The position numbers and the translations under genes are program-made. The notes beneath the pieces were generated by a model, which saw only the letters and a list, made by a program, of their open reading frames with translations, did not search any database and had not been told where the DNA came from. 64,000 nt of DNA from Bacteroidales bacterium (lineage in GTDB: Bacteria; Bacteroidota; Bacteroidia; Bacteroidales; UBA932). Shown here in pieces: positions 1-9,774 of the stretch (the stretch's first letter is position 1; the number at the start of each line of letters is the position of its first letter). The stretch lies in contig JAEDEB010000003.1 of the NCBI GenBank assembly GCA_016293535.1, positions 1-64,000 of the forward strand, given 5' to 3'.

Positions 1-492
1 AGCCTGAGTCTTCGGTGTGATGACGAACTCGATTGATGAACCCATCGCCCAGACTATCTTGTATAGAGAAGAAAGCTTGATGTCGTCATTTTTGAAATAA
101 TAGGCCACGCTCCTGGAGGAGCGGTTGATCTTGGAGGCAACGCTTTCGTAAGTCTCACCGCGTCTTGCCATAGCTTCCTGAAGGAAGAACAGTCGGCTCA
201 GTTCGTATATTTCCCCTCTTTTCGCCAGGATTGACTCAATCTTCTGGTAATCCAGCTTCACGACCTCGTCGTTCACATTTCCTCCGGTTATCTTAATATC
301 GAGGTCATATCCAAGGGCATTGACGAATTTCTCCGCCCTGGAAAGATCAATATCCTGGACAACATTGAAAGAATGACGGAAACAGGCGGGAGCCTTGTAA
401 CCCATCATTTTAATGACTTCGTTAATGGTCAATCCGTGAAGGTGAATCAACCGTTTGATGAATAATAACCTGTCAAAACTCTTTTCTTCCAC
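1..492 (-). CDS. Helix-turn-helix protein, partial at left edge
   Basis: This open minus-strand frame runs off the left edge. About 164 codons are visible from a probable GTG start at 490-492. An ATG start would fall inside the first helical domain (MMGYKAP), so the GTG is preferred. The visible protein looks like two consecutive helix-turn-helix units (RLIHLHGLTINEVIKMMGY, then an RRGETYESVASKINRSS region), the arrangement of XRE-type repressors. It diverges from the primase-like gene and probably regulates the shared 493-650 region, where a perfect palindrome lies. The DNA-binding role is inferred from the pattern. Confidence 0.6.
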   Translation of the reverse strand, partial: MEEKSFDRLLFIKRLIHLHGLTINEVIKMMGYKAPACFRHSFNVVQDIDLSRAEKFVNALGYDLDIKITGGNVNDEVVKLDYQKIESILAKRGEIYELSRLFFLQEAMARRGETYESVASKINRSSRSVAYYFKNDDIKLSSLYKIVWAMGSSIEFVITPKTQA

Positions 493-545
493 AGTAATCG
501 TATAAAATAATGACACACAATACTTCTACAAAAATAGTAAATAGA

Positions 546-575
546 TTTGCGGTGTGTAAAAAAGTATTATCTTTA
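546..575 (+). promoter_or_regulatory. Bacteroidetes-type promoter of the primase-like gene
   Basis: TTTG at 546-549 is followed after 18 bp by TATCTTTA at 568-575, close to the -33 TTTG / -7 TAnnTTTG consensus. It predicts a transcription start near 581, which argues that translation starts at 651 or 684 and not at the ATG at 510. On the other strand TATTTTTG (529-536) could be the -7 box of the divergent regulator. Confidence 0.5.
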
Positions 576-617
576 CAATCGAATTCCACTTGCCCTATAA
601 GCAAAGTTAAAAAAATC

Positions 618-633
618 TGTAAAAATTTTTACA
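618..633. promoter_or_regulatory. Palindromic operator candidate
   Basis: The sequence is a perfect 16-bp palindrome, TGTAAAAATTTTTACA, between the predicted start of transcription and the primase-like coding region. It is a plausible binding site for the divergent helix-turn-helix protein. The assignment rests on position and symmetry only. Confidence 0.4.
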
Positions 634-683
634 AAAAACACCGGATTTCTGTGAACCATAGGACCAAATACTCCGACGAGCAA

Positions 684-1724
684 ATGGCGGCGATAAAGGC
701 GGTGCCGATTGAAGATGTCCTCATCGACCTGGGTTATCCCGTCAAAAGTGACTCGAAGGGATTCATCTGTTCGCCGTTCAGGAACGAGCGGACGGGGTCC
801 TTCAAGATTGACCGTGCAAAGAATTTCTGGTGTGATTTCGGCGCGAGCAACACCGAACACATCCGTTCCGGGAAGACACATCTTGGCGGCTCGGTGATAG
901 ACCTGGTGATGATGCTGAAGAATTGCAGCGTCCTCGAGGCATTGGATTACCTTGCGGAGCTCAAGCCGGGAATCGCACTTGGGAAGATAGAGCAGGTGAA
1001 GGCTCCATCCCAGTATGAGAGTCGCTCGGAGACGAAGATAACACGCGTTGGAGAGCTCTACACCTATTCGCTGAAGGATTATGTCAGCAAGGAGAGGAAG
1101 ATTCCTCTGGAGATAGCGCAACGCTATCTCAGTCAGATCTATTACAAGAACATTGTTCCGGGAAAGCCCGAACCAGAGAAGGACTACTTTGCGATAGGAT
1201 TTCCGAACCGTTCCGGCGCTTGGGTGATCCGGAGTCAGTACACCGACCGAAGCACGGGTGCCGTGCAGCAGATAAAGAGGAATATAGGGCCTTCGGACTG
1301 CACCTTCATCGGGAAAGACGGCCATTACATCACCGATGAAAGCATCAGTCAGTCCTCCAATGTTGCGGTATTTGAGGGATTCTTCAATTTCCTCTCCTGG
1401 CTCGCCTGGAAGGGTATCCTTATACCAGGGAACACGGATATCGTCGTGCTCAACTCTACGACCAACGCGGAGCGTGCGCTGCCTTTCATAGCAAGGCACT
1501 CGCACGTGTACGCATATCTGGACAACGACCAGACGGGAACCAACTGTACGGAACACCTGGGCGAGATGTGTGCCGCCATGTGTGACGATGAGTTTTCAAT
1601 CAGTTTTAAGGATTGCCGTGAGGCTTACAGAGGCCACAACGATATCAACGATGCGTGGCGAGAGGTATGCCGGCAAAGGGAGATGTCGAACGAACAAGTC
1701 ACAGGAAAAGGAATGAGGCGTTAG
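684..1724 (+). CDS. CHC2-like/TOPRIM primase-family protein
   Basis: This is a primase-like protein of about 346 residues. The N-terminal part resembles a CHC2 zinc-binding domain with key ligands reduced (GFICSPFRN ... NFWCDFGAS). The C-terminal part has TOPRIM acidic motifs: a glutamate in VFEGFFN and a DxD in YLDNDQTG. Such proteins are common on Bacteroidetes conjugative elements and are thought to prime complementary-strand synthesis after transfer. The ATG at 684 lies just before the conserved AAIKAVPIEDVL. A GTG at 651 or the ATG at 510 are alternatives, but 510 lies upstream of the predicted transcript. It heads a plus-strand run of four genes to 8928. Confidence 0.75.
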   Translation: MAAIKAVPIEDVLIDLGYPVKSDSKGFICSPFRNERTGSFKIDRAKNFWCDFGASNTEHIRSGKTHLGGSVIDLVMMLKNCSVLEALDYLAELKPGIALGKIEQVKAPSQYESRSETKITRVGELYTYSLKDYVSKERKIPLEIAQRYLSQIYYKNIVPGKPEPEKDYFAIGFPNRSGAWVIRSQYTDRSTGAVQQIKRNIGPSDCTFIGKDGHYITDESISQSSNVAVFEGFFNFLSWLAWKGILIPGNTDIVVLNSTTNAERALPFIARHSHVYAYLDNDQTGTNCTEHLGEMCAAMCDDEFSISFKDCREAYRGHNDINDAWREVCRQREMSNEQVTGKGMRR

Positions 1725-1767
1725 CCCACCTTCATACACAATCATTAAATCTTATTACCAAGCTATT

Positions 1768-2745
1768 ATGGCAGACGAAAAGAAAGACTATCCGAAGGAA
1801 TTCGACCTTCGGGAAGAAAAGGGGAAGGCTCCGGAAAAAGCCCCTGATGTCAACGAACAGGCCTATGCGCCTACGGAGCAGACGCTGAAGAAGCTTAACG
1901 AACTACCGTGGCCGGAAATCAAGGAAGAGCTGGGCATCAGCCTGGAATCCCTCCTGAAGAACACCAGGCATTACGGAACCCTCGAGGCTCTCGCCTATGG
2001 CCGATTCTCTGAACCATTGCTTTTCAATATCAAGCGAGGTCATGAGCAGCGGCATCAGGAGTGCGGAACACTCCGGCTCTACTCCTACAAGAACGCCGCC
2101 GGGCAGAAGGAGTGGGGTTACGAGATTCACCCGGTGAAGTACCATTACAAGCTCGACGACAAGGGACAGATCGTCAAGGGAGCCAACGGAGAACCGCTTG
2201 TCGAGATAGACAGGAACCCTCTGCGCGCAACATACGACGAGGCTACGGGAAAAACCGTAGAAGAAAGTCTCACTTACAAGCGTCATCAACTCAGTCAGGA
2301 ACAGGTGCGCCACCTGCGTCTCACCGGTAATCTCGGCGAGCCGTTCGTCACAACCGGTTTCAATGGCGAGACGGTAAGGGAACTGCTCTCCTGTGATCCA
2401 TACAATCGGCACACCCTCGTTGCCGTCCGTGCCGACGCCGTTCGTGCCAGGTATCTGAGCAATCCGGTTGCATCACTCAAGGGAGGAGATACCGTCACCC
2501 TGACAAGGGACAATGTTCTGGCGCTCTCTGACGGGGATACCGTCTGGACCAAGAGCGCAAAGGGCAAGGACTGCTGTTTGCAGTATGACGCATATCTGGG
2601 AAAGGTTCGTCAGGTGAAGAGCTACGAGATGTGCTGCCGTGAGGATATCCAGAAGTTCATCGCCGAAGCCAAGCAGAAAAGCGAGGCAAAGGATCAGGCG
2701 CAGTCAGCGCAGAATACTCCACGCGTATTCCGTCGTGAGAAATAG
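1768..2745 (+). CDS. DUF4099/DUF3945-type conjugative-element protein
   Basis: This is a soluble, charged protein of 325 residues. Residues 45-125 resemble the DUF4099 pattern (LPWPEIKEELGISLESLL, then a GRF region). The middle contains YKRHQLSQEQVRHLRLTGNLG, typical of DUF3945 domains found next to topoisomerase and primase genes on Bacteroides elements. Its biochemical function is not known to me. It sits 43 bp after the primase-like gene and 21 bp before the DUF488/DprA-like gene, so the three probably form one transcript. Confidence 0.65.
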   Translation: MADEKKDYPKEFDLREEKGKAPEKAPDVNEQAYAPTEQTLKKLNELPWPEIKEELGISLESLLKNTRHYGTLEALAYGRFSEPLLFNIKRGHEQRHQECGTLRLYSYKNAAGQKEWGYEIHPVKYHYKLDDKGQIVKGANGEPLVEIDRNPLRATYDEATGKTVEESLTYKRHQLSQEQVRHLRLTGNLGEPFVTTGFNGETVRELLSCDPYNRHTLVAVRADAVRARYLSNPVASLKGGDTVTLTRDNVLALSDGDTVWTKSAKGKDCCLQYDAYLGKVRQVKSYEMCCREDIQKFIAEAKQKSEAKDQAQSAQNTPRVFRREK

Positions 2746-2766
2746 TCACCTTTAATCGAGAGCATT

Positions 2767-5700
2767 ATGGAAAACAACTATGATGTCATAAGTGTAGGCC
2801 TATATGACCGCACTTGGGACGAGGTGAAGGCTATCCTCAAGGAAATGGGTATCACAAATGTTGTTGACGCCAGGAGCCTGCGCGGAAACCGTAATGAGCC
2901 GTTGCTGAACGCGGACCGTACAGAACAGACGATAACGAAGGAAGGATTTACCTACACCAAGCTGCCATCTCTGGACGGCCGCTCCCGTGATCCGCGGGTT
3001 CATGTGCTTGAGAATCTTGATTCTCCGGTGATATACAGCAAGGTGATGGACACGCCGCGTTTCCGGCAGGAGATGGCGACGCTTGTAGAGAAAGCCGGGA
3101 AGGGGAAGGTCGCCATCCTAACGGGTAATGCCAATGCCTACAACGGAGCTGCGGCGAAGTTGGTGGGGCAGTTCCTCGAGTCAACGACGGATATGAAGAT
3201 GGGACACGTCATCACCCACAATAGCAGCAATACGGTAGTGAGCTCGCAGGAGACGGTGATAGACCACTCTTTAGGCAGAGGTGTGGCGATAACAGGCGGA
3301 GACTACCGCAACATATCGTTCAATTCCGATGGCAAGTGGTCCCTCTCCGGGGATGTGAAGGTCGGCCGCGTGAAGCGCGAGCTTCGCACGCAGGAGCATC
3401 GCACCATCAAAGGGGCGTGGAACTACGGAAGTGAGGGCGAGATAACGGCCTCCAAGGGTGATCGCGCCGTGTCATCTGTCGAGAACGCCAGATGGGCAGA
3501 CTATACTCTTGCCATATCGAACAGCTTCACATCGCATGACGCGCGTCAGAACCGGCTTGCCGCCGGTGACAACTATCTGCAAGTGCGGATTCCGTCAGAG
3601 AGGGAGGCATACTTCGACGAAGAGGGCAACCTCAGTGAGCAGCTCATCAGTCGCGTCAGCTCCGGTATCCGTTCACAGATAACAAAGCTCGTGACAAGGG
3701 ATATGTTTGGAGAGCGGGAGGGCTTCAATTCGGAAGCCATCAAGCTTAATGTTGTAGGAGCGAATATCGCCCAGATCGCCAACGAGTACAAGTCAACAGC
3801 GGTTACCGCCGAGGAGTTGGACAAGACGACGGCGACTCTTCTGCGCAACTCCGATACGCATATAGTAGAGATGACCGGTCCTGACCAGAATCTCATCAAC
3901 GAATTCCTGTCCCGTGTCATGAGGAATGTGCGCGAAGGTCGTTGGGGCAAGGAGGAGTTCGATTCATCGGAGAAGCCGCTTTTCCGCATCTCGGAGGTGC
4001 GTACCAATGGCGAGTCCGGTATTGCTGAAGCTACGACGATAGCCTGTCAGGAGAACGGCATCAACTGGAGCATCCACACCTCGAAGGACTACCCTTGGAC
4101 CAAGGACAACGAGGCTCTCCAGGGAGAGGTGGTTCTTGACAGGCCATCTTTCGAGAACCGCTTCAAGCAGGGCTATGTCAAGGATATTTCCGAGGAGCAG
4201 ATGCGTGACCAGGCTCACCAGCAGACATACCTGCGCTCCCTCGATGAGGGTTCTCTGGAACCAGGGCTGAAGGACAACCAGGTGGCGCTGCTGCAGGTTC
4301 TTGGATTCTCTAACAGCGAGATTACCCAGATGATAGACATCGCCCGGGATAACAACGAAATCATCATGGACAATGCCCAGATGCACCAGTTCATTGAAAA
4401 CTGTGGCGGATACGGCATCTCCAGCTCGGAACACATCAATGAAGCGGCCATCGCAAACGCACAGGAGCAGTTGGCCGACATGCTCGCCAAGTGCGAGGAG
4501 AAGGGTATTTCGTTCATCACGGCAGCCAATCCTCTCTATCCGGAATCGCTTCGGATGATGCAGCCATATAAGGATACGGTGACGGAGCCGGTGGTGACGA
4601 TGCACGACGGTTCAGCCCATATCGAGACTGTCGAGCGTGAGGTGGAGTCCTGTCGTCCGGCTATCCTGTGGTACAAGGGCGATATCTCCCTGCTTAACAA
4701 GAAGGGCCTTGCCGTGATGGGTAATGAAGCGAGCAGTAATCCTTACGATCTCATGTACGCTGACCACAGCATCCCGGACAAGACAGAATCTCTTGCCAGG
4801 GAATTGGGCAAGGAAGCTGCGGCCAAGAAAGTAACGACCTTCACCACGCTTCAGGACGGCTCCCAGATGAGTGCCGTTAACGAGTCAATGCGTCATGGCG
4901 GCAAGTCTGTACTTGTCTCTTCACAGCCAATCACCTCCACGAAGCTCAATGGCTATGCGGAGAATGTGGTTCAGAACGGAGGACTTATCATCAGTGAGCA
5001 GGCACCTATTGGCACCAAAAACTCGCTTTCATCAGGTGACGAACATCTCTGGGAGAAACGGGCCCGCCGTCTCTCTGCTGGGCTCTCCACATCAGCTGTC
5101 TTTATTGAGGGTCTTTCGACAAAGCGTGACCTGAACATGCTCGAGGCGGCGCTTTTCCTTGGCCTTATGGTTTCCGTTGTTACCATCAACAAAGGCGGCA
5201 AGGCAATAGACGACTTCAAGAAAAGACACGCACAGGACGATAAGGTACATTTGGTTGAAGGCACAGAGAATGGGATAAAATCAGTTGTCGGAGACATAAG
5301 TGAGAAGGGAGATATAGCGCAGATGAACCTGGAGCCGAATCAGGCCATACTGTCGAAGCAGCTTCCTGTTCAGGTGCTGAGAATGGAGGGGAAACAGCCG
5401 ATATTCCTTGTCCCAGAGAACCGTTCGGACGTCCGCCAGGCCATCCTTAGGGAGTGCGGGAACAATGTCCAGTTCATCTCCCCATCCGCAAAGGGTGCAG
5501 CTATGGAGGCTCTCTACGGTTATCCTGAGGGGTATGCCTGGAAGCCGGGCATGGGTCCATATTACGAGAGCAACTCCGCGATGCCTCAGAAGCCGTCAGT
5601 ACACGAGGATGTCGTTTTCTTTGACAATGGAAAGATATATAACCTCGCGACAGCTCCGGATAAGTATCCGGGCTTGAAAGCCCAGAAAGCAAGACAGGCG

Positions 5701-7467
5701 AACATCTCCACTTTCGAGTCTTTCCGACTCAAGGCTCAGGAGCTCCAGGGGCGTTTCCAGAAAGACTTGGAGATGCCGTCATCTGCGCCTCTCTACCTTG
5801 CCAATTCTCGATATCTGAATATCCTTCCAAACAGTGTTGAGATTCGTGAGGGTAGCGAGTTGAAGGCGCGTGTATTCCTCTCGGATGCTGGGATGATACG
5901 CTTCGAGAATATCGAGAGTCTTTCCACCTCGTTGGGCGAATACGGCAACAGCGAACGGCCGTTGCTGGTCGGCCGAATCAGTGATGCTCCAAAGATGCTT
6001 GACAGCCTTATCGGCCAGATAGAGGAAGCCCTCTATCGCCAGGGACAGGGAGAGAGCGACCGGCTGGCGCTTGCCACCAGGGAAGAAAAAGAGGCCCTTG
6101 CTCAGGAGATTGCCACCGGATTCCGGATGCCTGGAACCGATAATATCGATCTCGCAAGCAAGGATATCTCAACGGCCATCTCGGAAGGTTCCCTGCTCGA
6201 CACCAAGACGGTCGACGTCATGGAGAGAGAAGTGCTGTATTATGGCATTTCCAGGTCTGTGAAGGCCGAGAGCAAGAGGAAGTCTGACTTTGAGAAGGAT
6301 CGAGCAGACATCTATAAGCAGTATGAGGTTGTCCAGGGCGAAATAGTGAGCGCCGTAGATGCCCTCGCCGCCAAGGCTGCATCCAAGGAGCTCTCTACCA
6401 ACACTTACGAGAAGATATCTTCCTTCTTGACAATGATTGATGAGGATGTCTCCAATGAATATCTTAAAAGTCAGCTCGATTCTTTACGCGAATCCCATGA
6501 GATCGAGTTCGAGGCATCGGAGTTGGTGCCGCTCTGCGAGCAGCTGTATGATAAGATCACGAGGAGTCGTGAGCTGATGAGTGACATACAGCGTAACATC
6601 GCCCAGGTGAAGGAACTTGAAAAGCGCATTGCCGAACTCGACAGAGCGAAAGAGTCTCTGTGCAAGAACGAGACGGTTCGCTCCTGCGCAGACCCGCTCC
6701 ACCCATCGGACATCCTTATTGGCGAGAACAGGGTATCCGTTCCGGAACTCGACTACTCCAAGGTGGATCGCAATGCCATACGGGAGGAGATGTCAAAACA
6801 GAAATTCTTCCATAAGGGGACCGGCGTTCAGGAGGAGAGGACCGAGCTTGGTGTCAGGACATACGGTAAGGCTCTTCCGGAAGATATCATCTGGAAGGGG
6901 GCTGGAGATATCAGCATCGTCAAGGTCGGGGACAAGATGGCTTACGCAGACCTTGACCTGAATATCATTTCAAAGGCCTATGACAAGTGCCGTCCGTTTG
7001 GCGAGAACTGTGGCAGGGTGGAGAAGGACGGTATGGTGAACCTTATCAGCCGCAGCGGAAACGAGATTCTCGCCGAATGGGCCCAGGGCATCGGATCCTC
7101 ACACGAGGGCTTCGCCCAGGTCAAGCGTGCCGACGGCAAGCTGAACCTCATCAATACGGAATCCTTCCAGTTCATCGGCGACAGGTGGTTCAGTCGCCTC
7201 GATATCATGAGCAACGGCATGGCTATGGTCGCCAATGAGCGAGGACTGGTCAATTACATCGATACCGATGGTAAGCTCTTCAGTCGTGACGAATGGTTCG
7301 CAAAGGCCGAGCGATTCTCCCAGGGAAAGGCTCACGTCACCTGCCTTGATGGCACCCAGTACACCGTAGATACCAAGGGCAACGCGCAGAGCGTCAACGC
7401 CATAAGAGAAGCACATGCGGAAGAGCATGTTGTTGAAAGCTCCGTCAAATTATCCCGGGGCGTCTGA
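2767..7467 (+). CDS. Giant DUF488 + DprA/SLOG-like + WG-repeat protein
   Basis: This protein has 1566 residues and several domains. Residues 5-140 look like DUF488 (VISVGLYDRTWDEVKAIL ... VVDARSLRGNRNEP). A middle part includes SSVENARWADYTLAISN. Residues about 630-850 resemble the DprA/SLOG Rossmann fold: LAVMGNEASSNPYDL, then SMRHGGKSVLV, GLIISEQAPIG and FIEGLSTKRDLNMLEAALFLG. A helical segment around 1170-1290 follows, and the last 200 residues are WG-type repeats. DprA loads RecA on incoming single-stranded DNA. Other SLOG proteins bind nucleotide ligands. Which activity this protein has is not known. Its WG tail resembles that of the next gene. Confidence 0.65.
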   Translation: MENNYDVISVGLYDRTWDEVKAILKEMGITNVVDARSLRGNRNEPLLNADRTEQTITKEGFTYTKLPSLDGRSRDPRVHVLENLDSPVIYSKVMDTPRFRQEMATLVEKAGKGKVAILTGNANAYNGAAAKLVGQFLESTTDMKMGHVITHNSSNTVVSSQETVIDHSLGRGVAITGGDYRNISFNSDGKWSLSGDVKVGRVKRELRTQEHRTIKGAWNYGSEGEITASKGDRAVSSVENARWADYTLAISNSFTSHDARQNRLAAGDNYLQVRIPSEREAYFDEEGNLSEQLISRVSSGIRSQITKLVTRDMFGEREGFNSEAIKLNVVGANIAQIANEYKSTAVTAEELDKTTATLLRNSDTHIVEMTGPDQNLINEFLSRVMRNVREGRWGKEEFDSSEKPLFRISEVRTNGESGIAEATTIACQENGINWSIHTSKDYPWTKDNEALQGEVVLDRPSFENRFKQGYVKDISEEQMRDQAHQQTYLRSLDEGSLEPGLKDNQVALLQVLGFSNSEITQMIDIARDNNEIIMDNAQMHQFIENCGGYGISSSEHINEAAIANAQEQLADMLAKCEEKGISFITAANPLYPESLRMMQPYKDTVTEPVVTMHDGSAHIETVEREVESCRPAILWYKGDISLLNKKGLAVMGNEASSNPYDLMYADHSIPDKTESLARELGKEAAAKKVTTFTTLQDGSQMSAVNESMRHGGKSVLVSSQPITSTKLNGYAENVVQNGGLIISEQAPIGTKNSLSSGDEHLWEKRARRLSAGLSTSAVFIEGLSTKRDLNMLEAALFLGLMVSVVTINKGGKAIDDFKKRHAQDDKVHLVEGTENGIKSVVGDISEKGDIAQMNLEPNQAILSKQLPVQVLRMEGKQPIFLVPENRSDVRQAILRECGNNVQFISPSAKGAAMEALYGYPEGYAWKPGMGPYYESNSAMPQKPSVHEDVVFFDNGKIYNLATAPDKYPGLKAQKARQANISTFESFRLKAQELQGRFQKDLEMPSSAPLYLANSRYLNILPNSVEIREGSELKARVFLSDAGMIRFENIESLSTSLGEYGNSERPLLVGRISDAPKMLDSLIGQIEEALYRQGQGESDRLALATREEKEALAQEIATGFRMPGTDNIDLASKDISTAISEGSLLDTKTVDVMEREVLYYGISRSVKAESKRKSDFEKDRADIYKQYEVVQGEIVSAVDALAAKAASKELSTNTYEKISSFLTMIDEDVSNEYLKSQLDSLRESHEIEFEASELVPLCEQLYDKITRSRELMSDIQRNIAQVKELEKRIAELDRAKESLCKNETVRSCADPLHPSDILIGENRVSVPELDYSKVDRNAIREEMSKQKFFHKGTGVQEERTELGVRTYGKALPEDIIWKGAGDISIVKVGDKMAYADLDLNIISKAYDKCRPFGENCGRVEKDGMVNLISRSGNEILAEWAQGIGSSHEGFAQVKRADGKLNLINTESFQFIGDRWFSRLDIMSNGMAMVANERGLVNYIDTDGKLFSRDEWFAKAERFSQGKAHVTCLDGTQYTVDTKGNAQSVNAIREAHAEEHVVESSVKLSRGV

Positions 7468-7483
7468 TTATTTTTTTTCTCAT

Positions 7484-7508
7484 GCCGGTACGCGTGATGC
7501 GTACCGGC
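7484..7508. repeat. GC-rich inverted repeat between two SLOG-like genes
   Basis: GCCGGTACGC at 7484-7493 is perfectly complementary to 7499-7508 across a 5-nt loop. A T8 run lies before it rather than after, so it is not a standard plus-strand terminator. It may be a leader hairpin for the gene starting at 7537. Confidence 0.45.
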
Positions 7509-7536
7509 TTCACTAACCCTGATTTACCAATCCATC

Positions 7537-8928
7537 ATGGAAGACAATGCTTACAACAGGGAACTGGATAAGTTCCTCACCATAACAGAGAGTCGCGAAG
7601 CCGGCTATCGCAGTCGGACCATCGAGAATGCTTCCGCCTCCGATATCACCATCGCTTTTGCAACGGATTTCTCTACCGCGGGCGAGCGTCTTACGGCGCG
7701 TGCAGCAAGGGAGTCCGCACGTGGCACATATGTCGCAATCCCCTACTCCCCTTCCCCGGCCTCTCCTGTGAAGGGGCTCTCAAGTGATGACGCTGTCATC
7801 GAGATTGTCAAGGCCCTGATGGCAAATCACCTGTACAGTGACTTGACCATCAATATCGCCGGGAACGGTATTACCACTCTCTCCCGCTACGAAGGAGCAA
7901 AGCAGGCACAGGAGCATATCGATACCTATGTCCGCGATGTCCTCAAGGGCCTTACCGATGCCGGTGTCAGGATCAAAGGTATTCGTTCCGGAGGACAGAC
8001 CGGAGCTGACGAAGCGGGCATCAAGGCCGCTTTGAGTCTCGGGATTCCTGCTCACGCCCACTACCCGAAGGGTTTTCTGCGTCGCACCATCTCGGAGGAG
8101 AATACCATCGAGGACCGTCAATACACTAGGGAGGAGATACGCACTCTCTATGCTCTCTCGATGAAGGAGAAAACGATCCAGTCCATCGACACAAGGCAGA
8201 TACTCCCCTTCCGACTTATGGAAAATTACCTTCCAGGAGTCCTCAAGCGGGACGTCGCCACACCTTTCTCCAGTATCTCCAATGCCATGGTCTATCTCAA
8301 GGCCCGTTTTGCAGTCTTGACCGATGAACTTCTCCCTGCAACCGACAAGCAGGCGAACCAGTGCAGAGCCGACACCGCCTGCCAGCTTACCCAGGAAGCC
8401 CTTTCAAAGGATTTCTATGACGCCGTGGCCATCACGACGAAGCAGGCGATGGAATGGTTGAAGATTGAGCCGACGGTATTGCGCTCTGTATACATGGATT
8501 GCTTTACTCAGAACGGCAATGCCCTTTCCGAGTTGCTCTCAACCGGATTGCATCCTCTTGCTTCTGACACTCCTGAGCACGGGAATATCCTTTGCGCCGT
8601 CCGTGATGAGCTTCGTGAATGCGTCTCCCGCCAGAGTACCGACGGGTGGTGCCTCGTAGCCAGAAATACTCTTGATTCTTCCGGCCGGATTCAGGAGGAC
8701 TTGAACTACGTCAACAGTCGTGGACAGGTCTTCAGCCAGGAAGAGTGGTTCTCCAAGGCGGAGAATTTCAGCAACGGTCTTGCTACAGCCTTGACCAAGG
8801 ACGGGCTTAGTATCGAGCTTGACGCTACCAGTCCCGAGAATTGCGTCTCTCAGCTGGCGGAACTTCGTCAGGAAGCCGTCTCACAGACGCTGTCTGAATC
8901 AGCGGCCACCGTCCATCACTCCAGGTGA
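7537..8928 (+). CDS. YspA/SLOG-like protein with WG-repeat tail
   Basis: This protein has 463 residues. Residues 140-185 carry IRSGGQTGADEAGIKAAL and HAHYPKGFLRRT, the signature of the YspA/putative molybdenum-carrier branch of SLOG Rossmann folds. It begins with a separate Rossmann-like stretch (ITIAFATDFS ... YVAIPYSPSP). The C-terminus (QEEWFSKAENFSNG) is related to the end of the preceding gene (RDEWFAKAERFSQG), so the two share a WG-repeat module. Nucleotide or nucleotide-sugar binding is known for some SLOG families, but the ligand here cannot be read from sequence. A strong terminator follows. Confidence 0.65.
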   Translation: MEDNAYNRELDKFLTITESREAGYRSRTIENASASDITIAFATDFSTAGERLTARAARESARGTYVAIPYSPSPASPVKGLSSDDAVIEIVKALMANHLYSDLTINIAGNGITTLSRYEGAKQAQEHIDTYVRDVLKGLTDAGVRIKGIRSGGQTGADEAGIKAALSLGIPAHAHYPKGFLRRTISEENTIEDRQYTREEIRTLYALSMKEKTIQSIDTRQILPFRLMENYLPGVLKRDVATPFSSISNAMVYLKARFAVLTDELLPATDKQANQCRADTACQLTQEALSKDFYDAVAITTKQAMEWLKIEPTVLRSVYMDCFTQNGNALSELLSTGLHPLASDTPEHGNILCAVRDELRECVSRQSTDGWCLVARNTLDSSGRIQEDLNYVNSRGQVFSQEEWFSKAENFSNGLATALTKDGLSIELDATSPENCVSQLAELRQEAVSQTLSESAATVHHSR

Positions 8929-8946
8929 TAGCAGTCAAAAAAAATA

Positions 8947-8985
8947 GAGGCTGGCTCGAGAATACCGAGTCAGCCTCTTCTTTTT
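8947..8985. terminator. Bidirectional terminator
   Basis: A 12-bp stem (8947-8958 with 8966-8977, one G:T) has a 7-nt loop. An A-rich tract lies on its left and TTCTTTTTC on its right. It separates the converging genes at 7537-8928 and 8985-9341. Confidence 0.85.
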
Positions 8986-9341
8986 CAGAGTTCTATGTCT
9001 TTGGGGACGATGAGTCCCGCTTCGCGGAATTTCCGAGCCTTTGCGCCTTTGCGTTCTTCCTTTTGGCGGATGATCTGGACTATCTCATCCGGATCGTCGG
9101 TGCCGTAATAGAGGGCCAGCACGACAGCGTTGACCTTATGCAGCATGGCGTTCAGGACGGAGCACCCGAGGTACCAAATGACGATAAGAAGCGGCAGGAA
9201 CCACTTCTTGTCAAGTATCGGGTCAGTTATCTGCACATAGACAATAAGTGCGCAGAACAAGAGTTCTGCAGTAACCAGGATACGATTGAGCCACCTTGCA
9301 CAAGCCGTTCCCCTAATTCCAAAAAATGGTGCTAATCTCAT
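8985..9341 (-). CDS. Small membrane protein
   Basis: This protein has 118 residues. Two adjacent hydrophobic helices (about 18-36 and 46-66) are followed by a basic, charged cytoplasmic tail (RQKEERKGAKARKFRE). I do not recognise a family. It stands alone on the minus strand and ends at the shared terminator. Confidence 0.5.
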   Translation of the reverse strand: MRLAPFFGIRGTACARWLNRILVTAELLFCALIVYVQITDPILDKKWFLPLLIVIWYLGCSVLNAMLHKVNAVVLALYYGTDDPDEIVQIIRQKEERKGAKARKFREAGLIVPKDIEL

Positions 9342-9471
9342 GGTATTTTCAGCCGCAGGAACCTTGACCTCCAGTCGGAGGGAGGAGGAAACGGCCGTAT
9401 GCCTTTTTAATGGTTAAACAAAAAAGAATTACCCACCCGGCGTGCTCGATTAGGAAATATACCAAGCTTCG

Positions 9472-9753
9472 TCATCGCGACATACGAGCCTTCACGAGAC
9501 GGTCGAAGTACTCGACATTCGCGCTTGAGCTCTTGCTTGCCGCGGCAACACCAGCAGCGAAAGAAAGGAGCATGGTCTGGATTGCCCTTATCTCCTCTTC
9601 GCTTTTTCCGGCCAAAGAATTCACGAACATATCGGTGAGTTCGGTAGTAAGGGTTACCACGTCGTCTTCATTAAGCGACTTGACGGTGGTATCGACATGG
9701 AAGTCGTCTGTGTCGGCATTGAGCCAGACATCAAGGAATCTTACAGATTTCAT
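9472..9753 (-). CDS. Hypothetical small acidic protein
   Basis: This soluble protein of 93 residues has a helical centre (SLNEDDVVTLTTELTDMFVN) and no recognised motif. It lies 21 bp downstream of the tyrosine recombinase on the same strand and may be cotranscribed with it. Confidence 0.45.
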   Translation of the reverse strand: MKSVRFLDVWLNADTDDFHVDTTVKSLNEDDVVTLTTELTDMFVNSLAGKSEEEIRAIQTMLLSFAAGVAAASKSSSANVEYFDRLVKARMSR

Positions 9754-9774
9754 ATAGTATAGCTTTCTTATTTT

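Noticed and set aside
573..1556. Long open frame on the minus strand opposite the primase-like gene
   Set aside because: It mirrors the codon pattern of the plus-strand gene, and the encoded protein lacks any recognisable motif, while the plus-strand product has TOPRIM motifs.
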